A program made the translations under genes and the position numbers. Of a DNA stretch of 64,000 nucleotides, positions 44,190 through 55,549 are shown piece after piece. Source of the DNA: Corylus avellana. Lineage: Eukaryota; Streptophyta; Magnoliopsida; Fagales; Betulaceae. The stretch spans positions 6,947,364 through 7,011,363 of the forward strand of contig NC_081548.1 of the NCBI RefSeq assembly GCF_901000735.1. Direction: 5' to 3'. Every line of letters begins with the position of its first letter. Position 1 is the stretch's first letter. The notes beneath the pieces were generated by a model. That model had not been told where the DNA came from, did not search any database, and was given only the letters and a program-made list of their open reading frames with translations.

Positions 44190-45190
44190 ATGTCTCCTTC
44201 ACCTATCTTCAAGCTCGAAGACCAACTGAAGCTGCGCACAGCTTCAATTTCTCAATAGTCACATATTTTGTCAACATGTCTACTGGATTCTCAGTTCCAT
44301 GAATCTTCTCAAGTAACAATTGTCCACTTTCAAGAAGAGATCGAATGAAGTGATACCTCAACTGTATATGATTTGTTCTTGAATAATACGCCGGGTTCTT
44401 AGCAAGAAAAATGGCATTCTAACTATCACTGTGTAGAACGCCCTTCTCATTCTTCTTTTCCAACTCATCCAAAAATCCTTGTAGCCAAACCATCTCCTTT
44501 CCAGCTTCTGTCACGGCCACATACTCCGCCTCTGTAGTGGAAAGGGCTACAATTTTCTGTAACCTTGAGGTCCAACACACAGCAGTACCTCTTAGAGTAT
44601 ATACAAACCCTGTAGTACTTTTCCTGCTTTCAACATCAACCGCTAGATCAGCATCCACGTAGCCCTGCAGTTTTAATTCTGTACCTATGAAGCAAAGGGA
44701 CATATCTGAAGTTCCTCTCAGATATCGTAAAATCCACTTGACTGCTTCCCAATGCTGCTTCCCTGGATTACTCATGTGCCTGCTCACAACTCCCACTGCA
44801 TGTGCAATATCCGATCTAGTACAGACCATTGCATACATCAGACTTTCGATAACTAAGGCATAAGGTACCTTGCTCATGTATGCTTTCTCTTGATCCATTT
44901 TCGGTGATTGATCCTTGGTTAGTCTGAAATGACTCCTCATGGATGTGGTCACTGACTTAGCTTCATCCATGCGAAATCTGATGAGAATCTTCTTCACATA
45001 CTCTGTTTGTGAAATCTTCAGTGTACTATTGGCCCTGTCCCTAATGATTCTCATCCCAAGCACTTGTTTAGCAGCACCCAAATCCTTCATTGCAAACTGC
45101 TTTGACAGCTGGTTCTTCAACTTGTTGATGTCTTCCATACTGGCCCCTGCATGAGCATATCATCTACGTACAGAAATAGAATAATTTAAG
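44190..45190 (-). pseudogene. Copia RT C-terminus and RNase H
   Basis: The 239-residue frame 44419-45138 has LSKQFAMKDLGAAKQVLGM, SLMYAMVCTRSDIAHAVGVV, the RNase H start with GYVDADLAVDVESRKSTTG and ALSTTEAEYVAVTEAGKE. A TAG near 44419 interrupts the frame just after HSDS; the family continues in frame with AIFLAKNPAYYSRTNHI to about 44190. The catalytic LYVDDMLM lies upstream at about 45155-45178, after a stop at about 45187 and before a frameshift. Confidence 0.85.
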
Positions 45191-45776
45191 AGTTCTTAAG
45201 ACTCTTGACATAGCAGCAATGATCTGCATTGCATCTCGTGAACCCAGTACTGCACATGAAACTGTCAAACTTCTTGTACCATTGTCTTGGTGCTTGTTTC
45301 AGACCATACAAGCTTTTTCTCAGTTTGCACACTAAACTCTCCTTCCCCTGCACTGCGAATCCATGTGGCTGCTGCACACAAATTTCTTCCTCCAACTCAC
45401 CATGAAGGAACACAGTCTTCAGATCTAACTGCTTTAGATGTAAGTCCTCCGCCGCCACAATGCTCAGCACAATTCTGATGGTTGTCATCTTCACCACCGG
45501 AAAGAATATGTCTGTGTAGTCAATTCCTTCTTTCTGCTGGAATCCCATGACTACCAATCTTGCCTTGTAGCGTTTAATACCATCATGTTCACCATTTATT
45601 CTAAACACCCATTTGTTGTGCAAAGCCTTTTTACTTGCTGGCAACTCAGATAGCTCCCAGGTCTGGTTAGTCAATAATGAGTCCATCTCATCCTTCATGG
45701 CTAACTCCCACTTGATTGAATCTTCAACCTTCAAGGCTTCAACAAACGTCTCTAGCTCACCGCCATCCATCAACAA
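45186..45776 (-). pseudogene. Copia reverse transcriptase N-terminal part
   Basis: 196 residues with WELSELPASKKALHNKWVFR, YKARLVVMGFQQKEGIDY, LDLKTVFLHGELEEEICVQQ and SLYGLKQAPRQWYKKFDSFM. The expected conserved Asp-Val in LDVKTAFLHG reads LDLKT, a mild change. The frame ends just before the YVDD block. Confidence 0.88.
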
Positions 45777-45941
45777 AATATGAAACAGGGAGGGTTAAAT
45801 ACGCTATGGAGATCTAATGGTTCTAGTAGATCTACGGACAGCCACTATCAGTGTACCCTGTTAAGTTTCTTGATCTACTGTTTCTTCAACTTCTAGACCA
45901 TCTTCAGTTTCTGAATCCTTATCAACTTCTGAATTCCTTCT

Positions 45942-46530
45942 CTAAGCTACACCTTTAGAAATTCCATCTAGGTTGATAAATTCAGGCTTCTCAGCCTCTG
46001 ACTCTGTACTTACTGGTTCTGCACTTGAATTATTCTTATACACAGCCATCTCATTAAAAGTAACATTTCTACTTCTAATGATCTTCCGGTTTTGATCCCA
46101 AAACCTATACCTGAATGCCTCATCCCCATAGCCAATGAAATAACATTTTCTAGACTTGGCGTCTAGCATGCTACGCGCATCAAATTCAATATAGACATAC
46201 GAAACACAACCAAAAACTTTCAAGTGAGAAAGATTTACCTCATTTCCACTCCAGACTTCTTTAGGTAGTCTATGGCCCAAAGGAACTGATGGTCCTCTGT
46301 TTATCAAGTAAGCAGCAGTGCTTACTGCATCCGCCCAAAAAGTTTTCGGTAGTCCAGCATGCGACCTCATACTTCTTGCACGCTCATTGAGGGTCCTATT
46401 CATGCGCTCAACCACACCATTCTACTGTGGTGTCCCCGGGACAGTCTTTTCCATTCTAATCCCATTCACTACACAAAACTGTTTGAAACCCCCGTCTTTG
46501 TATTCTCCCTCATTGTCTGATCTTAAACAC
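45942..46530 (-). pseudogene. Copia integrase C-terminal part
   Basis: Frame 45942-46415 (157 residues) begins MVERMNRTLNERARSMRSHA and continues with PKTFWADAVSTAAYLINRGP and HLKVFGCVSYVYI, the usual end of the integrase core and C-terminal GKGY-like region. The bases to 46530 continue the integrase, with stops, to the larger upstream frame. Confidence 0.85.
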
Positions 46531-47714
46531 TACACTTTCAGACCAGTTTCTGTCTCTACCATGACCTTCCACTTCTTAAAAACTTCAAATACATCAGATT
46601 TACGCTTTAAGAAGTAAACCCATACCTTCCTGCTTAAGTCATCAATAAATGTGATGTAATATCGCGAACCTCCAAGAGATGCCACTGGTGCGGGACCCCA
46701 CAAATCCGTGTGTACCAACTCCAGCTTTCCCAGCTTCGGTGTTCTGCCAACTTTCGTGAAACTCACCTTCTTCTGCTTTCCTAGGATGCAACCTTCACAC
46801 AAATCAAACTCAACTGACTTCAACTCCGATAGTTTCCCATTTGACAGAAGTGCCTTCATCCCTTTCTCGCTCATGTGCCCAAGCCTTAGGTGCCATAATT
46901 TTGAGTCAGCACTCGTATCTGCAACAACAATTGTATCCTTGCAGTTCGTAGTCATATTGAGAGTACCCATCTTATGACCATGAGCCAAAATCCTGGCTCC
47001 CTTGCTGACCTTCCACTTTCCACCATGGAAATGAATGGAATGCCCTTCATCATCAAGCTGTCCTACTAAAATCAGGTTCTTTTTCAGCTCTGGGATATGC
47101 CTGACATTTTGCAGCTTCCGTACCGAGTCACTATGGACTCTAATGCGAACATTGCCTATACCCACAACATCCAGGGCCGTTCCGTCAGCCATGTACACCT
47201 TCCCAAAATCTCCAGCCACATAATTTTTGAGAACTTCACGGATCGGTGTGGTGTGAAAAGAAGCCCCTGAGTCTAAGACCCAAGAATCAAGAGGACTGTC
47301 TATGCCACAGTTCCAACACTCAGGTTGTCGTCCAAACGTGGATTTGCTCCTACCCTTCCTGGACTTAGATCTACCCTTCACATAGTTTCTGTCTTGTCCT
47401 CTACCCCGAGTCTCAAGGTTTAAAGCAGCATCAGAACAAGAGGCTTCACCCGCATCTCTTCTTCGAACCTTTTCACTGAGAATCAAATCCCTGATGTCAT
47501 CATAGCTCAATTTACTCTTTCCTACAAAGTTGCTCACAGCCATCCTCACTGCTTCCCAGCTATTTGGCAAAGATGCCAAGACGATCAACGTGCGAACGTC
47601 ATCATCAAATTTAATTTCCACCAAGGATAATTGATTTGTGATGGTGTTGAACTCATTGAGATGATGTGCCATTGAAGCCCCTTCTGCCATCTTTAGGTTG
47701 AACAATTTCTTCAT
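46530..47714 (-). pseudogene. Copia gag end, protease and integrase N-terminal part
   Basis: 394 residues. gag helices are followed by GRQPECWNCGIDSPLDSWVLD: the zinc knuckle CWNCG is cut short after its first half and joins directly to protease (WVLDSGASFHTT), an apparent in-frame deletion. Next come the pre-integrase LWHLRLGHMSEKGMKALL, CEGCILGKQKKVSF and the integrase start VHTDLWGPAPV and FIDDLSRKVWVYFLK. Confidence 0.88.
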
Positions 47715-48037
47715 CAGATCACCTTGTTGTTAGCCGACGGCTTCTTATACATGCTTGACAAAGCCGCCATTAAACCTACTGTGGTCTTCTCCTTTACAAA
47801 GTTATGTGCAACTGATTTTGACAGTGATAACCTGATAACTGCTAGGGCTTTACGATCAAATAGAGCCCACTCGCTATCATCCATGTCGTCAGGTTGTTCT
47901 TCCAAGAGAGGTTGATGAAGATCCTTCCCATAAAGAATATCTTCAATCTGTACCTTCCAATACCCAAAATATTTGCCATGGAACTTCTTGATTCCCAGCT
48001 TTCCTTCTTCATCGGCCATCGCTCTCACTCGAACCAA
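47714..48037 (-). pseudogene. Copia gag N-terminal part
   Basis: 107 residues with the Tnt1-type gag start (GIKKFHGKYFGYWKVQIEDI, DRKALAVIRLSLSKSVAHNF). It ends four bases upstream of the ATG of the next frame; a one-base shift separates the two. The start codon lies 17 bp inside the 5' LTR/PBS border. Confidence 0.85.
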
Positions 48038-48586
48038 AAGCTCTTATACCAGTTGTTAGGAAATTAATCCTATTTCCCAAGACCCGTGAGATGCGAAAAA
48101 TAAGAAGAATGCGGAATAACAAAGATAAGCAATCACATACGACACAAAGATTTAAGTGGTTCGGCTTAATAAGCCTATATCAACTGGCGGAGACGACCTA
48201 GAGAAAATTCACTATCAAAAGATAAGTACAAGAGAGTAACCGGGCGAGAAAAACCACTCAAACCCATAGCCCCAAATACACCCAATTCTCACTTCACCCA
48301 AGGGAGAATAATAACTAAAAAAGGGAAAAACACTCTTTCTTGCTCTCTCTTTTTCTCTATTGTTGGCACACTAAAACACAAAGAAATTTTACTTTGATTT
48401 TGCTCTACCTACCTACGGCCAACACGAGCCTTTATATAGAAGGCAAAGTCGGTGCTTTTTTCTCCTATTACAACTAGGACTAGGATTCCATGTAGAATAA
48501 GGAAAAGCAAACCTTTCCTTCTTAGAGAAGGACAAAACCTTGGGGCCCACACAAAACTTGATGGGTCAAGGCACACGTTCTCAACA

Positions 48587-49460
48587 AAAGGAGAAGGTGA
48601 TTCGATCTAGTAACATCTGTTTCATGAGATGCGATATCCAGCAGGTTAAGCTAGGGGTGTAAACGAGCCGAGCTTGGGCTGTCTAGGCTCGGCTCGTTTA
48701 TTTTTGGGCTAGGCTCGAGCTCGAGCTCGAGTCGAGCCTTACTTTGCTGGTCGAGCTCGGCTCGACAGGGTTGGAACCCTGTTCGAGCTCGAGCTCGTGC
48801 TCGTCTACTTGCTCGAGCTCGACTTTTTTTTTTTTTTTTGTAATTTAAGCGTAACTTTAAGAAATCCGCCCAATATTTTCTGGGCAACCAAACAAAATTG
48901 GTCCCAACCATAAAATTAGCCTAACTTTAAGAAATTCGCCCAATATTTTATGGGCAACCAAACAAACACATCAAACGGCAAGGAATCTCACATTTACAAA
49001 GGAATCTCGACCCACCCAAAATTGGTCCCAACCATAAAATTAGCCTAACTTTAAGAAATCTGCCCAATATTTTATGGGCAACCAAACAAACACATCAAAC
49101 GGCAAAACCCCAAACCACCCACCACCCAAGAAGAAACGGAGAAAAAATAACCCAAAAAGAAAAGAAAAACTCACAAATCTTATCACCTCCTTCGCCTCCG
49201 ATCCGCGGCGTACTGCGAGAGTGAAACGACATCCGAGAGCGGCGTGGACAGCGGGGTTGGCAGCTGCAAGTTTTTGGAAACCGAGCACGAGCCGTTTAGC
49301 TTCAGCCAGGCGTCGAGGTGTGTGGTTGCTGCGGTGGTGGTGGTGGTTGCTGTTGGGGGCACTGGGAGAGTGGTAGGAGCGGCAACAGAGAAAGGAGGCG
49401 AGGAGGATGGTGGAGAGTCGAGAGAATGGAGAGATCTGATAGATTTAGGTTAAATTTGGG
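48587..49460. repeat. GAGCTCG-rich repeat, 124-bp tandem repeat, possible gene 5' end
   Basis: 48652-48830 begins ctaggggtgtaaacgagcc and is rich in GCTCGAGCTCGA, the wording of non-autonomous hAT-like ends also seen at 527-780. From 48841 about 2.4 units of a 124-bp tandem repeat follow; attggtcccaacc begins at 48897 and 49021. 49170-49450 is GC-rich with a (CCA)n-like stretch on the minus strand. It could be the 5' end of a lost gene, but I see no family. 49461-49700 shows nothing. Confidence 0.5.
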
Positions 49461-49700
49461 CTCTCTAATTTGCAACCGTTGGATTTGGAAAAATAATTAA
49501 ATTTTAAATATTAACGGTTGGATTCGTTTTACCAAAAGCTTATCCCATGTGGCTGTCTCTACTTAGATCTGGTGTGCTTGTTTAATATAATCCATTCATT
49601 ATATATACGTTTTCAACATTTAATATTATTCGTCAGATTAGATCAAACAAGGCAAGATTATGGTGTCTCTGTTACACCATATACATTCTTCTTAGTAAAT

Positions 49701-49800
49701 NNNNNNNNNNNNNNNNNNNNNNNNNNNNNNNNNNNNNNNNNNNNNNNNNNNNNNNNNNNNNNNNNNNNNNNNNNNNNNNNNNNNNNNNNNNNNNNNNNNN
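49701..49800. other. Scaffold gap (100 N)
   Basis: Exactly 100 N; it truncates the kinase fragment at its 3' side. Confidence 0.95.
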
Positions 49801-50558
49801 GTTGGCCTATCAACTGGATCAATCTGTATAGATAGTAAGCCAATATGGAGACATTTAATGACTTCATCTCTCAAATAAGAGTCTCCCAATGTTGGATCCA
49901 CCAAATCCAAGTGTGTTCCATCCCTCCAAAGTTTCCAAGCCTGCATCAATTGGTTAAGTAATATTACATAAATATCATGTGATGAATATGATTGTATTAG
50001 CATAGAAAAACAAAATTAGAACATTTGGTTCATACTACTCACATGGCTCAAAAGGTGTCTAGTAGTACCGTATGATTGATTGAAAGAATTGATATTCTTT
50101 CCAATTATAATTTCAAGAATTAGGACACTAAAACTATATACATCTAACTTTATAGAAAATTGTTCATGCATAGCATACTCTAGAGACATGTAACCACTAC
50201 AAAGCAGCATCATTCATATACAAATGTCAGCCACAAGACATGCATGCATGCTCTCACTTGTGTTACATAAATAATGTAATGCACGTAAAATTACTTACAA
50301 TGTGCCGGCAATCCTATGAGTGTTTCCTCGAGTTTGGTCAATTCCAAAAATCTTAGCCATGCAAAAGTCTAAAACTTTTGGAATCATATCCTCATCTAAA
50401 AAAACATTACTAGTTTTAAGATCACGATGCATAATTCTAAGCCGAGAATCTTCATAAAGATAAATAATCCCTCGAGAAACGCCTTTAATGATTTTGTAAC
50501 GTATTGGCCAATCCAGTTGTTTTTGTCTTTCAATGTCTATATATTCACCAAAATTCAA
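49801..50558 (-). pseudogene. Cysteine-rich receptor-like kinase fragment (C-lobe only)
   Basis: Three exons are recognisable: 50558-50299, 50196-50043 and 49940-49801, with GT-AG borders and phases that fit. They encode the kinase catalytic loop [13 protein letters not shown] (Asp and Asn present), then [11 protein letters not shown] where the family has DFG, then GYMSLEYAM in place of GYMxPEYAM, and later [16 protein letters not shown] and AWKLWRDGT. The wording is that of CRK/DUF26 kinases. The N-lobe, ATP lysine and ectodomain are absent upstream, and the 3' end is lost in the gap. With DFG to DFC and no N-lobe it is a pseudogene or fragment. Confidence 0.8.
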
Positions 50559-51013
50559 TATTCACGTTAGAATAATGAACTAAAGTCAATTATATATCAA
50601 AATAATTCAAGGAAAAAACATTATACAAAAGAAACATCCTTCAGAATTGTAGAGGGGTTACTCATGATTTTTGTTGTGATGCGGTTTTTTGACTCTAATC
50701 TGCATTGACTAGCCACATTATGGTAGTCTCATCGTTTAAAGAATTCTTAAATCCTTTTCCCCCTTCCACATAACCCATTAATTAAACACACCAGGTCAAT
50801 TGTACTATGAAAGTGTTGAATTGGCTTTGCAGAGGTGCTTCCATATCATGAAACCAAAACTCTTTCTTTTTTTTTTTGGACAAGAGGATGAAGAGGAAGA
50901 ATCTAATTTGATACTTATCTCATGATATCTAGCGGCTGTATTGATAAAAGAATGCCAAGCTCGACCCAACTACTGAAACTGTCAGTAAAGTTAATAAAAT
51001 TCACCAAGCATAC
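50559..51013. other. No gene recognised
   Basis: Where the missing exons of the kinase (upstream) or of the selenoprotein-H-like gene (downstream) would be, I see neither. AT-rich, with a T-run at about 50867-50878. Confidence 0.5.
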
Positions 51014-52244
51014 CTTGTCAGGATTGCACTGGGATACCGGCAACACTTTTCTCCAAACCTTCTTCCACCTGTATGGCCCTTGTCTTGAATGAATTGCATT
51101 GTTTGCTAGAGTAAAAGAACAAATAAATTAGGAAGAACTATGACATGGAAAGTTTATATCTTCTAAGCAATGGGCTGTTACAGGGCCGAGTAATGCTATG
51201 CATCACCCCATTATTCCCCCTCCCTATCCTCCCAAAGCTTATGTGGTGTGATCCCTCACAACATTTGGGGTATGAAAATAGGTTTTTAGTTGAAGGGATG
51301 GGAGATAATGGAGTGATGTATAGCAGTACTCATCTGAGCCATATAGCAGAAATCAAAGAACTACATCTTGGGAAATAATCCCCATACTCATCAAAGAAAA
51401 TGAATACATTATGCAATAACAAGATTTTTAACTCAAAACTATTCAGATTCTAACATCAACATTCTGAAAATCCAGAACTCTGACAGTCACACTAAACACC
51501 AAATGGAAAAACAGGGGAACCATTCAAAACCTGAATGCCTGTTAGAAAAAATTCAACCTTTAGTAGATATTTTTCTTGTCTTCTTATTTTGAACCCCAAA
51601 AAGAGTAATTACAACACTCAAAACATCATTTTCCAATGTCTTTCTTCTATTTTCTCAACAACCAAACAGAAAGAATTAATGTAAACATACATTGACTCTC
51701 TCTATTTCCAACATGTAACCCCAAATAAACCAACAACCCAAGAAGCATGCTGATTATAACAAAAGCCCTAATCAACTTACTAATGACAATAAGTAAAAGG
51801 ACAAGAATAACTAAATAAACCTCAACATTTCACTTTTCTTCGATTTCTGGCTTCTATTCCGAGCCAAACAAACCAACGCTAAATTTCTTTCACTTAAAAG
51901 TGAAAAACTCACTCACCAGTGCTCAATCACGATGGTCTTCGCGGTCGTGTCCGAGTTTACTTCCTCTAGCTCTTCTTCCTTCTTCTCAACCTTCTTGGCC
52001 TTCCTCTTCGGCAACTCAGGTTCCGGCTGCTCAATCATGACGGTCTTCGAGTTCGGCGCCGAGTTTTTCTCCTCGTGCTCTTCTTCCTTCTTCGCAGCCC
52101 TCTTCGTCTTCTTCTTCTTCAGCAACTCGGGCTCCGACTTAGCCGGGCTTTGGCGGCTCGCTTGGCCGAGCTCCGAGTCACCCTCGCCTGCAACTCGGGC
52201 TTCACTGGGCCTTGCTGCTTGTCGCTTCGTTTCTTGGGCGCCAT
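51014..52244 (-). pseudogene. Selenoprotein-H-like (Rdx family) gene, two exons left, frameshifted
   Basis: Exon 1 (52244-51917) starts ATG GCG CCC and encodes a basic head (MAPKKRSDKQQGP) followed by Lys/Glu-rich repeats ending TIVIEH. A GTGAGT donor splits the next codon (TG|C). Exon 2 (51105-51014) continues CKQCNSFKTRAIQV. This joined CKQC motif is the redox CxxC of the plant selenoprotein H-like proteins (CxxU in animal versions). A one-base deletion near 52150 breaks exon 1. A further shift near the end of exon 2 replaces the expected NPDK with a TGA frame. Exon 3 (the RRGCFEIR end) is not found downstream. A 148-bp MITE lies in the intron. Such proteins are thioredoxin-fold, nuclear in animals. 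The family is recalled from memory; probably decayed. Confidence 0.65.
51189..51336. mobile_element. Small MITE in the selenoprotein-H-like intron
   Basis: The left end gagtaatgctatgcatcacc pairs with the complement of the right end ggagtgatgtatagcagtactc. Total about 148 bp, no coding capacity. No clear target duplication is seen. Confidence 0.65.
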
Positions 52245-53022
52245 TAGAGAAACAACAGAAGAAAGCCCGTGTCTGATTGTCTGACTCTCTCTCTCTCTCT
52301 CTCTCTCTGTCTGTGATATTAATTCATTTTCCCGCTAAGGTGAATTTAAAAGGACGGTCTGGATTTTGAGTTGAGGAGATAGATTGGGCATGTGAAAAGA
52401 TGGAATGGACAAAGAAGAATATCAAATATAATTTTATGGATATACAAATTTGTTTAGTTTTTAAAAATAACAAAAAGGCAGAGAAGAGGTTCAGCCACAT
52501 ATTTTTTAGGTTTTATTTTTTCATATATTTTTATTTTTTTTATTAAACAAAATTATTATAATGTGATACAAAGATAAAGTAGTTTTGAATTTTTTATATT
52601 TTTTTATTATTCATTAATACTTTTATTATTAAAAAATAAAAGAGAAGAAAAAAGTATTATTAAACAAAGAACCTATAAATATTTTTACAAGATTAAGATA
52701 GATTATAGTTTGATTCAATTCTAATGTAAGCTCTATCTGTTTCGGCGAAAAATGATTTCTGAATCTAGAAGAAATATTTATAAGTTTTTTGTTTAATAAT
52801 ACTTTTTTCTTCTCTTTTTTTATGAACATCAAAACTCCATTCCAAAGCATGAATGGAGAAACAATGATCGAGCATATATAACTATTGGGCTACCAACTTG
52901 TTTTATTTCTTGGCAATCATATGACAGTCGGATACGTTTGATAATAATTTTGAAAAGTGTTTTCTTAATTTTGTTTTGTGAAAAATATTTTGATATTGTA
53001 AAAATGTTTGTGCTTTAAATTG

Positions 53023-53062
<40 letters not shown>
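52245..53062. other. 5' flank and AT-rich spacer
   Basis: A (CT)n run at 52288-52308 is in the 5' flank of the selenoprotein-H-like gene. The rest to the (TA)n run at 53031-53062 is AT-rich with nothing recognised. Confidence 0.5.
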
Positions 53063-53065
<3 letters not shown>

Positions 53066-54524
53066 AAATACAAAATTAGTCCATGTGGTTTACCTGATTT
53101 ACAATTTACTTCCTGTGATATCAAAACGAACTCAGAGGTTCCTGTGGTATGCAAAAATAATAATTTTGTTCCTGCAGTTAAATTACATCCATTGACTTAA
53201 CGGATTCCGTTAGTGTGCCATGTCACATCCAATAAAAGTATGACACATGTCATATTTTATTTATGACTTATAAAAAGCATACTTGAATTTTCCATGTCAT
53301 ATTATTATGCCAACTAATATTTCCATCCTAGATTTACTCCACGTCAAACACAAGTAAAATATTTTTAAAAAGCCTAATTCTACCAATTTATTGATATGAG
53401 TGCCACCATCTTCTTTTTCTTCTTCACCAACGTCGTGTTCTTCACCATTAGCATTGAAAGAAGTGATTTTAACAGGATTAGGTGGGGAGAAGGAGGACCT
53501 CCAATTGTTAATGAGCCCATCATCCACATATGTTCCAGGCTTAACGACCTTCAGTCAAGTGATTACTTTTATATAGTATGTACAAACACAACATTGGAGT
53601 TCTTTGAATGGTCTTGGTCAAAACTCCATACGCAAATATATGTATGAATGTGCAGTTGAGAAAATGTCAATTCTTTGTGTTTCATTCAGACAAAGGGGCA
53701 AACAAAATCCACAAAAAGCAAACACAATAGTAGATCCCAAAAAAAAAAAAAAAGGAATTCACTTTTTTTAATCCCACTATCTCCAACGAAAAGCAACAGA
53801 AACTTCAAATTGCTGTTTTGACTTATTCAATTCGTTTTTCTTTTCTTTTTTGATAGAATTAGTGAATTCTTTTCAATGGAATTTGGGTTAAAAAAATTCT
53901 TATGTCTCTCTGTCTCTGTCAAGCAACATAAATTTTTTTTTTCCGTCTCTGTCTATGTACTTCCCTCTTGAAAGTTGCCAAGAAAAAGAGAAATTTCAAC
54001 AGAGGAGACAAGCATAAGAGCCGAGTCAAGAAAAAGTAGAAGATAGGAAGAGAAGAGGAAATTAAATTAAGAAACAGATTCAGAATTTCAAAAGATGAGA
54101 AGAGAGCCAAGAAAAAAAGGAAGACAAGACAAGAAGAAGAAGAAGAACACGACGTCCGTGAAGAAGAGAAAGAAGATGGCGGTGCTAGTATCAATAATTT
54201 GGTAGAATTAGGTTTTCTAAAAATATTTTCCTTGTGTTTGACATGGAGTAAATCTAAGGTGGGAATATTAGTTGGCATAATAATATGACATGGAAAATTC
54301 AAGTATGCTTTTTAAAAGTTATAAATAAAATATAACATGTGTCATACTTTTATTGGATGTGACGTAGCACACTAACGGAATCCGTTAAGTTAATGGATGA
54401 AACTTAACTGCATAAACTAAATTATATTTTTTTTGCATACCATAGGGACCTCTAAGTTTGTTTTGATATCATAAGGAGTAAATTGTAAATCAGGTAAACT
54501 ACAGGGACTAATTTTGCATTTTTC

Positions 54525-54526
<2 letters not shown>
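53063..54526. mobile_element. Large foldback (MULE-like) element with 390-470 bp arms
   Basis: The left arm (53063 to about 53450) and the right arm (about 54136 to 54526) are inverted copies: gtttacctgatttacaattta pairs with its complement near 54480-54510, and caattctaccaat near 53380 with its complement near 54200. The flanks are (TA)n on both sides, so the target duplication is hidden. The loop (about 53451-54135) has a plus-strand frame, to 53645, with a CxFFEW-like end. Confidence 0.8.
53459..53645 (+). pseudogene. Degenerate GRF-like zinc-finger frame in the foldback loop
   Basis: The frame contains ICSRLNDLQSSDYFYIVCTN and ends in LEFFEWSW. The spacing of YxxC and FFxW resembles the GRF zinc finger that occurs in small ORFs of some plant repeats (GRxFxxC ... 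CxFFxW). The first Cys pair and the Gly-Arg are not clear. It may be chance; identification is tentative. Confidence 0.3.
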
Positions 54527-54561
<35 letters not shown>

Positions 54562-55549
54562 AGATGGTGTATTTTTATTTTCTGTTTGAAAAGTGCTAAG
54601 GAGCCAAATAAATTAACTCAGAAAAATTTTCAAACTAACGTGGCAAGGGTTTTTAAATTAAAAAAAAAAATGCAATTCTCTCTCATTTGTCTGTCACTTA
54701 TGGTCTGCTACGTCAGTTTGAAAATTTTTCTGAGTTTATTTGTTTGGCTCCCTAGCACTCTCCTTTTTGTTTTGAAAAAAAAATATTTTGATGTGATGAA
54801 ACTAGAGGGGCTAATCAGCTAGTGTGAGCCATTTAAGGTCCTATTTTTTTTTTTTTTTTTTTTTACTTTGGGCCATCTTACTCTTCCCTTCTAAAATTAA
54901 CTTAGTTCCCATCTTCTATAAAGGTACAGGTAATTTTAAATGTTTTATGAGCATTTTGTTTTTATGATTATTTGTTAACATTTTTGTTTTGAAAAATAGA
55001 AAACTCAGAAAAAATGACAAAGAAAAAAAAAAAACATGTTTTATAGGATCGGGGTGGACCTAGGGTTGGAGTTGATCCTAACTATTAGTGAGTTAACAGA
55101 AAAAAAAGCTAACAAATAAATATTTGGATAGAAACTTCTTACAAAATACCAACTAATTGCTAAAAGTGACATGTATCATTCAAGTAATGATATAAGGAGA
55201 ATCCTTCCAAATGTGACATGACTTTTAAAATTACCATTAAATTCAAGGTGATTATTATTAAATTTTAATCTATTTGTGATTTTAAATGTCACATCAAATT
55301 TAGGAGGATTCAAATCTTTCTTATATCTTTACTCATATCATTAACACGTAAGAAATACATTATTTTTAGTTTATTAAATTTTTGTAGGAAATTCCAACAA
55401 ACGGATTTATGAAAAATTTAGTTCGGATAGCATTTTATCAGATCCACTGTACCACGTCCACACATTCCCAGCTCTCCAATGTAACACGTGGACGGATCAT
55501 CGCAGGGTCAGGATGGGTCCAAGAAAAAGAGAATCATCATGCACCCCTA
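54527..55549. other. No gene recognised; (TA)n and an inverted pair
   Basis: The (TA)n run ends at about 54560. At about 54586-54640 and 54700-54765 an inverted pair occurs (aaaaattttcaaactaacgtg and complement), giving a small hairpin element. The remainder is AT-rich. Confidence 0.45.

Larger units (their letters stand above)
43253..48586 (-). mobile_element. Ty1/copia element (Tork/Tnt1-like) with 5-bp target duplication
   Basis: A minus-strand element of about 5.3 kb flanked by AAAGG on both sides (43248-43252 and 48587-48591). The 5' LTR is 48054-48586 (533 bp). The 3' LTR is 43253-44135 (883 bp, of which 336 bp are a MITE plus its 9-bp duplication). The PBS tggtataagagc (minus strand) sits next to the 5' LTR at about 48040-48051. 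A purine tract AAGTGGGAGAT precedes the 3' LTR. The order is gag, protease, integrase, RT, RNase H. Stops and frameshifts inactivate it. Confidence 0.93.
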
